A program made the translations under genes and the position numbers. A DNA stretch of 64,000 nt, from NCBI RefSeq assembly GCF_003131185.1, contig NZ_QFFU01000013.1:90658-154657 (forward strand). The letters run 5' to 3'. This DNA is from Pseudomonas ovata (GTDB lineage Bacteria; Pseudomonadota; Gammaproteobacteria; Pseudomonadales; Pseudomonadaceae). The notes below the pieces were generated by a model. The model was not told where the DNA came from, made no database searches, and saw nothing but the letters and a program-made list of their open reading frames with translations. Positions 7,790-15,811 of the stretch are shown here, piece by piece. Each line of letters opens with the position of its first letter. The first letter of the stretch is position 1.

Positions 7790-8992
7790 TTGAAGCACGC
7801 CATTTGTTTGCTGCTGTTGGGCCTGTCGCTGGGCACCAGCACAGCCCGGGCAGAAACCCCCGTCGCGCCCAAGCGCATCGTGACCAAGGCGTGGACGCCA
7901 CTGTTGCCGGCCACCCGGCAGGACCCGAACCTGGCGTTGTTGGCCAGCAAGCTCAAGGCCTCGCGGAGCAAACGGGTCAGTATCGTCCAGCTAGGCGACT
8001 CGCACACCGCGGCCGACCTGTTCAGCGGTGAAATGCGTCGGCTGTTCCAGCAGGACTACGGTAACGGCGGGATCGGCTTCATCGCCGCCACACCGGTGCC
8101 TGGCACGCGCTATGACCAGGTGATCATCACCACCGGCAAGCGCCAATGGGACCTGGTGTCGAGCCGCAACCAGCAGAGCTCGCAGTTTCCGCTGGGTGGC
8201 TATCTGTCGGTGCCGCTCAGCAGCCGTCCCGGCGTGAACCTGGCCAGCCGCGAGCCGGATGAACAGCGCTACAGCCTGTCGACGCTGTACCAGGCCAGCC
8301 GCAGCACGATCCTCCAGGCCCGCGACAGTGCGACCCAGGCCAGGGCGCTGCCGGTGACCCAGGGCCAGTGGCGCTTCAGCCAGCCGATCAACAATGTGCG
8401 CCTGCCGGTGGACCTGAGCTTTGCCAGCGGCAACGGTCTGGCGGTTGGCGGCTGGTTGCTGCAGTCACAGCGCAACGCCGGCGTCGAGTACTCGGCGCTG
8501 GGTATCAATGGCGCGACGTTCGATGTGGTCGACAAGTGGCAGGCCGGCTGGCTGGAGACCCTCAAGGCCTTGCGCCCGGACCTGTTGATCCTGGCCTATG
8601 GCACCAACGAAGCCTATGACGACAGCCTGGACACCGTGCTCTACGAGCAGCGCCTCAGGGAACGCCTGCAGATGCTGCGCAAGGCGCTGCCCGGTACCGT
8701 GCTGCTGGTCACCAGTGCGCCAGATTCGGTGCGCAACAAACGCGCGGCCCGTTGTGAAGACAAGCAGGCCAACCACCTGCGCCAGGTGATCCAGATCCAG
8801 CGCCGCGTCGCCGCGCAGACCAGTGCGCTGTTCTGGGACTGGCAGGCGTTCATGGGCGGCAACTGCTCGATCGAACGCTGGCAGGCTCGCGACCTGGCCC
8901 GGCCGGACCTGGTGCATATGACAGCCGATGGCTATCGCCAGAGTGCGCAGGGGTTGTATGCGTATTTCAAAGGGGTGGTGGGGCGGCGGTGA
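7790..8992 (+). CDS. Secreted SGNH/GDSL hydrolase (PatB-like)
   Basis: TTG at 7790 has a GGAG 7 nt upstream and leads straight into a signal peptide (LKHAICLLLLGLSLGTSTARA). An ATG at 7757, overlapping the previous gene, is the alternative. Block I is VQLGDSHTAADLF, block III is LAYGTNEAYDD and the C-terminal catalytic block is LVHMTADGY, so the Ser/Gly/Asn/His set is complete. The GDSHTAAD form is typical of the PatB/OafB-like transferase-esterase group. It is the third gene of the second acetylation module. It may transfer, remove or edit acetyl groups. Confidence 0.82.
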   Translation: MKHAICLLLLGLSLGTSTARAETPVAPKRIVTKAWTPLLPATRQDPNLALLASKLKASRSKRVSIVQLGDSHTAADLFSGEMRRLFQQDYGNGGIGFIAATPVPGTRYDQVIITTGKRQWDLVSSRNQQSSQFPLGGYLSVPLSSRPGVNLASREPDEQRYSLSTLYQASRSTILQARDSATQARALPVTQGQWRFSQPINNVRLPVDLSFASGNGLAVGGWLLQSQRNAGVEYSALGINGATFDVVDKWQAGWLETLKALRPDLLILAYGTNEAYDDSLDTVLYEQRLRERLQMLRKALPGTVLLVTSAPDSVRNKRAARCEDKQANHLRQVIQIQRRVAAQTSALFWDWQAFMGGNCSIERWQARDLARPDLVHMTADGYRQSAQGLYAYFKGVVGRR

Positions 8993-8996
8993 ACCT

Positions 8997-9028
8997 AATA
9001 GCTAGATATATAGCTATCTAGCTAGCAA
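8997..9028. repeat. TAGCTA palindromic repeat cluster
   Basis: The run contains AATAGCTAGATATATAGC followed by TATCTAGCTAGC. It starts 4 bp after the SGNH gene stop. Together with the 4085-4131 copy it brackets the toxin-antitoxin pair and the second acetylation module. Confidence 0.8.
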
Positions 9029-9156
9029 TTTATCTCTGCCTGTGACCAGAACCCTGAACGATCACCTTTCAACGGTTCTGGCTCGCCTGTGTCAGTAAAG
9101 GGTGTTCTGCGGATGTCCTCGATCAATTCATTGACCGAGGCAGACGTCACAATGTT

Positions 9157-9537
9157 TTACATCCCCGCAATCGCTTCCAGCTCATCGGCACGGCGGGCCG
9201 TGGCGTCAAGCACGCAGCTGCTGCTGTTGATGCGGTCCATCGTGCCGCCGGTCTGCTGGGCATAGAACATGCAGTTGGCGTCGCGGTATTTGAGCCACTG
9301 GCGCTGGGCGTCGAGCAGCAGGTCTTGCTGCGTTTTATCCAGCGTGGCCATGGCGGCCTTGTACTGGGCGTTCAGGCGGCCATCGTGGCGTTTGATCTCG
9401 GCACCGATGCACTCGACCATGGCGCTGGTCACGCCACCGGCAGTGTCGATACAACGGTCGTAGGTGGTGCTGTATTGCGGCTCCTTGGCGTGGACGGGCA
9501 GGGCCAGGACGGCGAGCAGCAGGAGTGAGCGGCGCAT
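9157..9537 (-). CDS. LprI-like (DUF1311) small secreted protein
   Basis: ATG at 9537 begins a clear signal peptide (MRRSLLLLAVLALPVHA). The mature part of about 108 residues has the DUF1311 pattern: paired cysteines, YDRCIDTAGGVTSAMVEC, a helical LNAQYKAAMATLD segment, then QRQWLKYRDANC. LprI-family proteins in other bacteria inhibit lysozyme, and many homologues are uncharacterised. It is monocistronic between two repeat-rich intergenic regions. The family is confident; the inhibitor function is only a family inference. Confidence 0.8.
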   Translation of the reverse strand: MRRSLLLLAVLALPVHAKEPQYSTTYDRCIDTAGGVTSAMVECIGAEIKRHDGRLNAQYKAAMATLDKTQQDLLLDAQRQWLKYRDANCMFYAQQTGGTMDRINSSSCVLDATARRADELEAIAGM

Positions 9538-9677
9538 GGGGCAGGTCCTTCTAGCGGTCAGGATGATCGGGCAATCGCCAGCATACCGGCTTGATTCAGA
9601 CAGTGCGCCCTGGCGATTGATCCTCCACGTCCGATCCCTGACCCAAGACAGACACACCTGCTGCGCCTGTCATATAG

Positions 9678-9853
9678 TCATCGCCGGCAAGCCGCCTCCC
9701 ACAGTCTGGTGTCAGGCACAAAACCCAGGGCTACATCAATCCTGTGGGAGGCGGCTTGCTGCGGGCGGCGATCCGACGATGAGGCCGGCAAGGCCGATAT
9801 ATCTGCTGCGTCTGTTCCGTAGTCATCGCCGGCAGCTTGCTGCCTCCCACAGG
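9678..9853. repeat. Cluster of three REP palindromes
   Basis: Three copies of the Pseudomonas-type REP head occur in alternating orientation: TCATCGCCGGCAAGCCGCC at 9678, GTGGGAGGCGGCTTGCTGC at about 9744 and TCATCGCCGGCAGCTTGC at about 9833. They fill most of the 375-bp gap between the LprI-like gene and tynA. No gene is seen in this gap. Confidence 0.85.
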
Positions 9854-9912
9854 CCCGCGTCGAGGCTTGACTGATCGGCATTAACCCTGCGCATTACCGC
9901 AGGATACGTCCC

Positions 9913-12186
9913 TCAAGGCTTCTTCAAGGCCCCCAGCGTCGGGGTTTCGTCAAAGAAGTTCCATGGCTTTAGCAGCACGTTGACCCATTCGGTCGGCATG
10001 ATCGGCCATTCCTCGGCACGGGCCACGTGGGTGGTGCCGGTGGTCAGCCACACGACGTTGTCGGTGTTTTCGATCGACTGGTTGTCAGCGGTGAACTGCG
10101 CCAGGCCCGTGTCTTTGGCCGAGCGGTTCGGATAGAGGCCCTCGGGGTAGAGTTCCTGCGGGTTGTAGCGCGAGACCCAGAGCTGCTTGTCCATGAAGCT
10201 CAGGCGGTGGTTGATCCACTCATCCTTGCCGAAGTTGGCGCCCTGGGCCACCGGGTGAGTGCCGCCGGCATACGGGATCAACTGATATGACACGGTGTTG
10301 CCGACCTTGTTTTCCTTGCTCGGGTTGCTCAGCAGGCGAATGGTCGAGGGGTCGAACTTCTGTACGGCCTGTTGCTCGTCCGGCACGGTGCGTTGCTTGA
10401 CCTGCATGGTGCTGGTGCGCGGCCCGCCACGGTCGTTGCTGGCCACCACCGGGTTCATCTCGACCAGCGAGTTGTTTTCGCCGTCGACGTCCATGTCCAG
10501 GCGGAAGTTGTAGATGTGCTGGTGCGTGGTGCCGACGATGTTGTGGTCGATCAGCGTGCCGTACTGGGTGTCATGGGCGGCGGTCTTGTCGCGCATGGTG
10601 CGGGTGGTGACGCCCTTGACCGCTTCGATGCCGGTGGCGCCGGCGTTGATGCCGATGGTGCCGTTCTGCTGGAAGACCCAGTCGAAGATGTAGTCGTAGT
10701 TGCCCACGGTGCTGACCCAGCGGATCACCAGTTCGCGGCGCTCGGCGCTGACGTTGGGCTGGCCCATTTCCTGGTGCTTGTACTCGGGACCGGCGTAGCG
10801 TTCGAAGATGGCGATGGCGCGCGGGATGGTGGTCGGCGCGCCGGTGTAGTCGGCAATGGTGGCGTCGAGCAGCACGGCGTTGTCGGGCGCGTCCTTGCCC
10901 GGCTGGATCGGCGAGGTGAGGGTGCCCATGCCGTATTCACCCGAGTCCAGGTAGGCCTTGAAGTACCAGCCCACGTCCGGGTCGCCGTAAGGCACGACCA
11001 TGCCGCCGAGGTTGCCCTGGTACATGACCTTGCGCTTGGTGCCCTTGTCGTTGTAGCTGACTGTGGACAGCACAGGCCCCACCCGCGAATCCAGGCGCAG
11101 GTGCAGGTCCCAGTTCTGCCAGTGGATGCTGTTGCCCTTGATGGTGTAGTTCTTGCCTTCGGGCTCGATGATGTCCAGCGGCTTGACGGCGGCCTGGACC
11201 CGGTCGCTGCCGTTGTAGGCGCGTGGAGCCATGGGCACGGGAATCACACCATCGTCTTCGATCTTGATGATCTTTTTCTGCCCCAGGTCGACCACTGCCA
11301 CCAGGTTCTCGATCGGGTGGGCCCAGTAGTTGCCGTCGCCGACATCCTGGTAGGCCACCACCTTGAGCAGGCGCTTATCCTGCTCAAGGCCATCCTTGTT
11401 GTCGAAATAGCCGACGGTCAACGGCGTGGTGATCACCTTCTTGATGTCGGTGATACCGCGCTTGGCCACGGCCTGGGCGTATTCGGGGCTGGTCTCGATG
11501 ATCGATTGCAGGGTGGCGAAGTCATCGAGCAGGACCATGCCATGCACGCCCTCGACCGGCTGCCACGACAACAGCTGCTTGCTGACCAGGTCAACGCGCG
11601 CCTCGATGACATGCGGGCCGTGCAGCATGGTCACGTTGACCTGGCGCGGCTGATTGACCGCCTTGCCGGTCAAGGCGAAATCCCAGACCCTGGCCTTTTC
11701 CGGCTCGTTGAGGGTGATCAGGCTGAAACGCAGATCCGGCTTGTTCTTGTCCGAAGCCTTGATGATGGCCACGGCCTGCTCGATTTCCTGTGCACTGAGC
11801 GGGTTGAGCGGGTGCGGCAGGGACTCGACGACGAAGGTCTTGTCGAGCCCGGACTGGAACACCTGATTGATGAAGTCCTTGGACATGTAGGCGGTCTTGC
11901 CCTTGAACACCACTGGCACGTCCAGCGCTACGCGCTTGCCGTTGAGCTGCGCCACAGCGGCACCCGGCTTGACCTTCACGTAGGCGCCGTCCTTGGTGAT
12001 GGTGAACAGGTCGGCATAGTCGTCCCACTTCACCCGCGCACCGAACGTTTCCAGAGTCGATTGCAGCGGCACCATTTCGGCCGCTCCACCATGCGCCTGG
12101 GCCAGCATGGGCACTGAGGCGATGGCCACGGCCAGGGCCAGTTGCCTGAGTGCCATACGCGGGCCGGTGAGTCGTTCATTAAACAT
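9913..12186 (-). CDS. tynA: Periplasmic copper-containing primary amine (tyramine/phenylethylamine) oxidase
   Basis: The 757-residue length equals E. coli TynA as I recall it. It has a signal peptide ending at MLAQA, N-terminal copper-amine-oxidase domains, and the catalytic domain with VGNYDYIFDW, whose first tyrosine becomes the TPQ cofactor. TTHQHIYNFRLDMDVDG supplies copper-ligand histidines and calcium-site acidic residues. It oxidises phenylethylamine or tyramine to the aldehyde, ammonia and hydrogen peroxide. Two AraC regulators lie divergently upstream, the second one FeaR-like, as in E. coli. No FeaB-type aldehyde dehydrogenase is present, so the aldehyde must be handled elsewhere. 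Confidence 0.94.
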   Translation of the reverse strand: MFNERLTGPRMALRQLALAVAIASVPMLAQAHGGAAEMVPLQSTLETFGARVKWDDYADLFTITKDGAYVKVKPGAAVAQLNGKRVALDVPVVFKGKTAYMSKDFINQVFQSGLDKTFVVESLPHPLNPLSAQEIEQAVAIIKASDKNKPDLRFSLITLNEPEKARVWDFALTGKAVNQPRQVNVTMLHGPHVIEARVDLVSKQLLSWQPVEGVHGMVLLDDFATLQSIIETSPEYAQAVAKRGITDIKKVITTPLTVGYFDNKDGLEQDKRLLKVVAYQDVGDGNYWAHPIENLVAVVDLGQKKIIKIEDDGVIPVPMAPRAYNGSDRVQAAVKPLDIIEPEGKNYTIKGNSIHWQNWDLHLRLDSRVGPVLSTVSYNDKGTKRKVMYQGNLGGMVVPYGDPDVGWYFKAYLDSGEYGMGTLTSPIQPGKDAPDNAVLLDATIADYTGAPTTIPRAIAIFERYAGPEYKHQEMGQPNVSAERRELVIRWVSTVGNYDYIFDWVFQQNGTIGINAGATGIEAVKGVTTRTMRDKTAAHDTQYGTLIDHNIVGTTHQHIYNFRLDMDVDGENNSLVEMNPVVASNDRGGPRTSTMQVKQRTVPDEQQAVQKFDPSTIRLLSNPSKENKVGNTVSYQLIPYAGGTHPVAQGANFGKDEWINHRLSFMDKQLWVSRYNPQELYPEGLYPNRSAKDTGLAQFTADNQSIENTDNVVWLTTGTTHVARAEEWPIMPTEWVNVLLKPWNFFDETPTLGALKKP

Positions 12187-12275
12187 GGTGTGAGTCCTCA
12201 GGAGCCGGTCGGAAATTTTTTATGGTTCTTTTGGTAACAACAACGCTCACGCTTTTTTGAATCCCTGCCAGGCAG

Positions 12276-12291
12276 TTTGTTGGGCGTGACA
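12276..12291 (-). promoter_or_regulatory. Candidate FeaR-binding site upstream of tynA
   Basis: On the tynA strand the sequence reads TGTCA, eight bases, then AAA. This matches the TGNCA-N8-AAA element I recall being described for E. coli FeaR. It lies about 90-105 bp upstream of the tynA start. The match is short and could be chance. The rest of the gap 12187-12598 holds no gene that I can see. Confidence 0.4.
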
Positions 12292-12598
12292 GCAACAACA
12301 GCGTCAGTGTTTAAAGAGTGAAATCATGAAGGCTTGACTGTAGTCCGCCGGCGCCATGAGCAAGTAACACAAATTGGCAATTGATGAATGAGGGCCGTGC
12401 AAAAGGCGCGCAATAGAACGCTGCACCGTGCGGGAGCAATAAAACTTCGATGAAGCTGCATGACCGTGCGACCGCGGCTGTTTTTATTCGCTAGTTGCCG
12501 CTGCAGACCGCATTAAGAGGGGCGGCATGAGTGTTGCAACATTTTGAAATGACCGTCTCAGCCTGCGGATTATCAGAAGCTGCTTTCCGGATTTGCCC

Positions 12599-13510
12599 AT
12601 GCGCCAATGCGTTCATACCACCGACATCAACGAGCACGCCAACGCCTTGCCGGGCTGGCAGCAGCGCTATGACCAGCTCAGCCCCGGCCGGCTGGACGGC
12701 TGGCTGGCCATGGCACAGGTCGATGGCGTGCAGGTCTTTCGCGAGCGCCTGAATCGTTCGGTGGTGCAATCGCTGCGCCTTCCGTCGCAGACGCTCACGC
12801 TCCTGGTCCCGCTGGCCTGGCCGCAGTGGGATGAACACGGTGATATTCGTGTGCTGCAGCCCAGTCTGCTGCCCGATCATGAAGAACTGCGTGTGGTCAG
12901 CCCGGCCGGGATGGACGTGCTGTGCCTGTCCATTCCGGTCGCCATGCTGGCGTGCGTGCTGGATGAAGAAACCCTGGTGCGGCTGCACAGCGCGTCGGTG
13001 ATTCAGCATATCAACGTGACCTCAGCCCGGTTTGCCGCTGACATCAAGCCGTTGCTGGTCGCGCTTGAGGGTGAGCTGCCGCCGCCTGCCGAGCTGAAGA
13101 CGCAACTGGTCCTGCTGGCCGCCGAGTGGCTGGAAAGCCTGGCGGGCGAACCTCGTGCAGTGCCGTGTGCCGGCACACGGCGGTATATCGTCGACCGCTG
13201 CCACCAGTGGTTGCTGGAGGAATACCAGGCGCCGCCCAGTGTGATCGATCTGTGCCGGCGCCTGAAAGTATCCCGGCGCACCCTGCAATACAGTTTTCAA
13301 TCGGTGGCGGCGGTCAGTCCGGTGCACTATTTACGCTCGGTTCGACTCAATGGGGCGCGACGCAGCATGCGCCATGACCCGCAACTGGGCATTGCCGACA
13401 TTGCCGCGCATTGGGGCTTTGAACACCCCAGTTATTTCAGCCTTGAATACCAGAAGTTGTTTGGCGAGTTGCCATCCGTCAACCGCCGCAGCCAACAGGC
13501 GCGGCAGTAG
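12599..13510 (+). CDS. AraC-family transcriptional regulator (EutR-like N-terminus)
   Basis: ATG at 12599 is preferred to the TTG two codons upstream. The 303-residue protein has an N-terminal region opening HTTDINEHANALPGWQQRYDQLSPGR, a pattern shared with EutR-type regulators. The C-terminal AraC double helix-turn-helix starts near residue 215 (PSVIDLCRRLKVSRRTLQYSF, then LGIADIAAHWGFEHPSYFS). It is divergent from tynA and 69 bp upstream of the feaR-like gene. It probably responds to an amine or its metabolite; the ligand is unknown. Two AraC regulators for one amine oxidase suggest layered control. Confidence 0.85.
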   Translation: MRQCVHTTDINEHANALPGWQQRYDQLSPGRLDGWLAMAQVDGVQVFRERLNRSVVQSLRLPSQTLTLLVPLAWPQWDEHGDIRVLQPSLLPDHEELRVVSPAGMDVLCLSIPVAMLACVLDEETLVRLHSASVIQHINVTSARFAADIKPLLVALEGELPPPAELKTQLVLLAAEWLESLAGEPRAVPCAGTRRYIVDRCHQWLLEEYQAPPSVIDLCRRLKVSRRTLQYSFQSVAAVSPVHYLRSVRLNGARRSMRHDPQLGIADIAAHWGFEHPSYFSLEYQKLFGELPSVNRRSQQARQ

Positions 13511-13579
13511 ACAAACACCGTATTTATCGGGATAAGGGTGCAATAAAATACAACAAGACAGGCGAGGCGGCGAAACGCC

Positions 13580-14497
13580 ATGGGCATGTTCCAGAGCACA
13601 CAGACCGATCAGTTCCAGGCGTGGCTGCATGACGTCAACCAGGCCTGTGGTGCCTTCGCAGCCAGGCCGCTGGGTGCACAGTACGGCGGTGCCCTGCGCG
13701 AGCATCGCTCCGGCGCCCTCAAGCTGAGCATTGTTGATGTACACGATGTGCAGCTCTACCGGGGGGCGCGCGAACTGGCCCACGGCGACGACAACCATTA
13801 CTACGCGGTCTTTCAACTGCAGGGCAGCGCCAGCCTGGAACAGGAGCAGGACAGCGTCGTGCTGCAACCAGGTGACATCGCGCTGCTGGATGCGGCCCGC
13901 CCGGCCAGCCTGCTGTATGGCGAAAATGTCCGGCAATTGTCGTTGATCCTGCCCCGGCCGCTGGTCGAGCAGAGCCTGCAGTTTGCCGCAGTGCGCTGCG
14001 CCCAGCGCATCCCGGGCCATTCACCGCTGGCCAGTCTGGCCAGCCGCCTGATCCTCGATTCGACCCACCAGTCGTGCCTGAGCTTTGCCGAAAGCGAGGC
14101 GATTCTGGGTGCTGTGCTTGACTTGCTGCGACCGGCCATCGGCGTGGCCCGGCGCGAAACCGACAACCACGAGCGGCTGTTGCGCAAGGCGCTGGACTTC
14201 ATCGACGAAAACATCGGTAATGAAGCGCTGTGCCCGGACCTGGTGGCCGCCGAAGTCGGCGTTTCGGTGCGTGGCCTGTACCGGTTGTTTGCCAGAAAGA
14301 ACCTGGTCATCGCCCAGTACATCAAGAACCGCCGCCTGGACCTGTGCGCCGAATCACTGCGCAGCGCGCATCAGACCCAGACGCTGTCGACGCTGGGCTA
14401 CGCGTGGGGGTTCTCGGACTACAGCTACTTTTCCACGGCCTTCAAGGCGCGCTTTGGTGTGTCGCCGAGTGAGTACCGCAAGCGGTATCTGGGGTGA
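13580..14497 (+). CDS. feaR: FeaR-like AraC-family activator of amine oxidase
   Basis: The 305-residue protein combines an AraC-binding-like N-terminal domain (FQLQGSASLEQEQ, then LQPGDIALLDAARP) with a C-terminal AraC HTH (CPDLVAAEVGVSVRGLYRLFARK, then STLGYAWGFSDYSYFSTAFKARFG). In E. coli FeaR activates tynA and feaB in response to aromatic aldehydes. Its position beside tynA and its overall length support the FeaR identity. It follows the other AraC gene by 69 bp and may share a transcript with it. Confidence 0.8.
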   Translation: MGMFQSTQTDQFQAWLHDVNQACGAFAARPLGAQYGGALREHRSGALKLSIVDVHDVQLYRGARELAHGDDNHYYAVFQLQGSASLEQEQDSVVLQPGDIALLDAARPASLLYGENVRQLSLILPRPLVEQSLQFAAVRCAQRIPGHSPLASLASRLILDSTHQSCLSFAESEAILGAVLDLLRPAIGVARRETDNHERLLRKALDFIDENIGNEALCPDLVAAEVGVSVRGLYRLFARKNLVIAQYIKNRRLDLCAESLRSAHQTQTLSTLGYAWGFSDYSYFSTAFKARFGVSPSEYRKRYLG

Positions 14498-14532
14498 GGG
14501 CGTGTTGTTTCGACAGCCTCCCATCAAACACC

Positions 14533-14809
14533 AAATAATTTACTGATTTTATTGGATATTGAATTCACCTCCTGTGGGAGGCGGCTTGCCGGCGATGGCG
14601 ATGGAACAGACGCAGCAGGTGTGTTGGCCTTACCGGCCTCATCGTCGGATCGCCGCCCGGAGCAGAGCCCCCTCCCGCAGGATTGATGTCGCCCAGGACC
14701 TCGTGCCTGGTATAAGACCAGTGTTTGCTGCGCGACAGCGCTCCGCCAAGGCGGCTGGTAGTCTCCGCCAGGAATTAATTTAATATCCAATAGAATCAGT
14801 AAGTTATTT
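14533..14809. repeat. MITE-like REP composite bounded by 35-bp inverted repeats
   Basis: The left end (14533-14567) and right end (about 14775-14809, reverse complement) share AAATAAYTTACTGATT, one variable base, TATTGGATATT and an AT-rich tail with few mismatches. Between them lie a REP (GTGGGAGGCGGCTTGCCGGC at about 14574) and an inverted copy of the composite repeat (14718-14754). A related terminal sequence recurs at 55576-55610, again directly before a REP. No transposase is encoded. It looks like a non-autonomous element or an extended BIME. Confidence 0.65.
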
Positions 14810-14947
14810 TATTTATAAGGGGCGCGATCTTCGCGTGTGTGCCACAGGCGCAACAGGTAAATGGTCGAGGCCTGTATCTCATAGCGCAATTCGTAATGGC
14901 CGATCTGAATCCGGCGCACATCCCGTGGCTCGAACTCTTCCAGGCGT
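14809..14947 (-). pseudogene. C-terminal remnant of a RelE/ParE-type toxin gene
   Basis: Read on the minus strand this stretch encodes about 46 residues, including ERLEEFEPRDVRRIQIGHY, then ELRYEIQ and TIYLLRLWHTREDR, ending at TAA (14809-14811). This is the typical C-terminal half of a RelE/ParE toxin (RRI-x-x-G-x-Y-E-x-R-Y-E, then LRLWHTREDR). No start or N-terminal half is present: upstream it runs into the end of the DUF4434-like gene. The downstream end abuts the inverted-repeat element. It is a decayed fragment, not a functional toxin. Confidence 0.6.
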
Positions 14948-15805
14948 TCACCGCGCCAACTGCTGTACCAATTCGGGCGTCACATAATGCGGCCCATCGA
15001 ACAGGTACAACGGGTAGCCGTCATAGGCTGCCAACTGGGGCTTGAGCTCGCCGACGGTCGCCGGGCGAAAGCCGCCGCCGACCTGCGGGCGGAAGGCTTC
15101 GACGATCAGGCGCACACGGTGCTTGCCCAGGCGCTGGCTCAGCGCGTCGGCGTAGGTGCGGGCCACCGGGGCGCTGCGGGCGTAGACGCCGACGCCGTCC
15201 TGGAAGAACACGCCGATGTCATCGGGCAGCCATTGCTGCAGCCACTCGGCGGTGGCGGCGGGGCCGATGTTGGCGCCGTCGTAGACGCTGATCCACAGCG
15301 GTCGTGGCAGTCTGGCCAGCAGCGCCGGCAGCTCGCTGGCGCGGGTCCAGCTGGGGTCGACTTCGGCGGGAAAGTACCAGCCGGTGACATGCAGTGGAGT
15401 CTTGATCTTCGCCACCTTTTCGGACAACGCCGCCAGGTGCTCGATGTTGTCGCGTGAGCGGTTTTCGCTGTAGTACCCGGCCAGCCCCAGGATCACATCC
15501 TGTGCCCAGGGCTCGCCGGCAATGCGCTGCCAGTCGGGCATCACCGGTACGCCGGGCAGGCCGGTGCCGGGGATGAACGCCTGGTCGTCGACCACCGACC
15601 ATTGCACCAGCAGTTCCCTGGCGCCCAGCGTGTGCCAGTCGCCGCGAATGCCGACGGTGGCGTTGTCCGGCTGCCAGACCATGCCGACGATGCCAGGCTG
15701 CAGCGGCTTGTCGGCGGTGACGTACAGCAGCGTGGTGCCGGTGACGAAGGTCAGCGCCAGCAGGAGCAGGCCCGCAGTGGTGCGGTTCAGGGTGCGGCCG
15801 AACAT
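14948..15805 (-). CDS. DUF4434-like periplasmic protein, possible glycoside-hydrolase-fold partner of NfrA/NfrB
   Basis: ATG at 15805 is chosen; a TTG at 15811 is the alternative. The 285-residue protein has an N-terminal signal/anchor (residues 12-32) and then a TIM-barrel-like series of strands: GIVGMVWQPDN, ELLVQWSVVDD, DVILGLAGYYSEN, PLHVTGWYFPAEVD, PLWISVYDG, DDIGVFFQDGVG and VRLIVEAFRP. The spacing and the strand Trp/Glu/Asp residues resemble DUF4434 proteins. YbcH, encoded beside nfrAB in E. coli, is one as I recall. It is the last gene of the operon and could trim or bind the polymer. The family call is tentative. Confidence 0.55.
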   Translation of the reverse strand: MFGRTLNRTTAGLLLLALTFVTGTTLLYVTADKPLQPGIVGMVWQPDNATVGIRGDWHTLGARELLVQWSVVDDQAFIPGTGLPGVPVMPDWQRIAGEPWAQDVILGLAGYYSENRSRDNIEHLAALSEKVAKIKTPLHVTGWYFPAEVDPSWTRASELPALLARLPRPLWISVYDGANIGPAATAEWLQQWLPDDIGVFFQDGVGVYARSAPVARTYADALSQRLGKHRVRLIVEAFRPQVGGGFRPATVGELKPQLAAYDGYPLYLFDGPHYVTPELVQQLAR

Positions 15806-15811
15806 ATTCAA

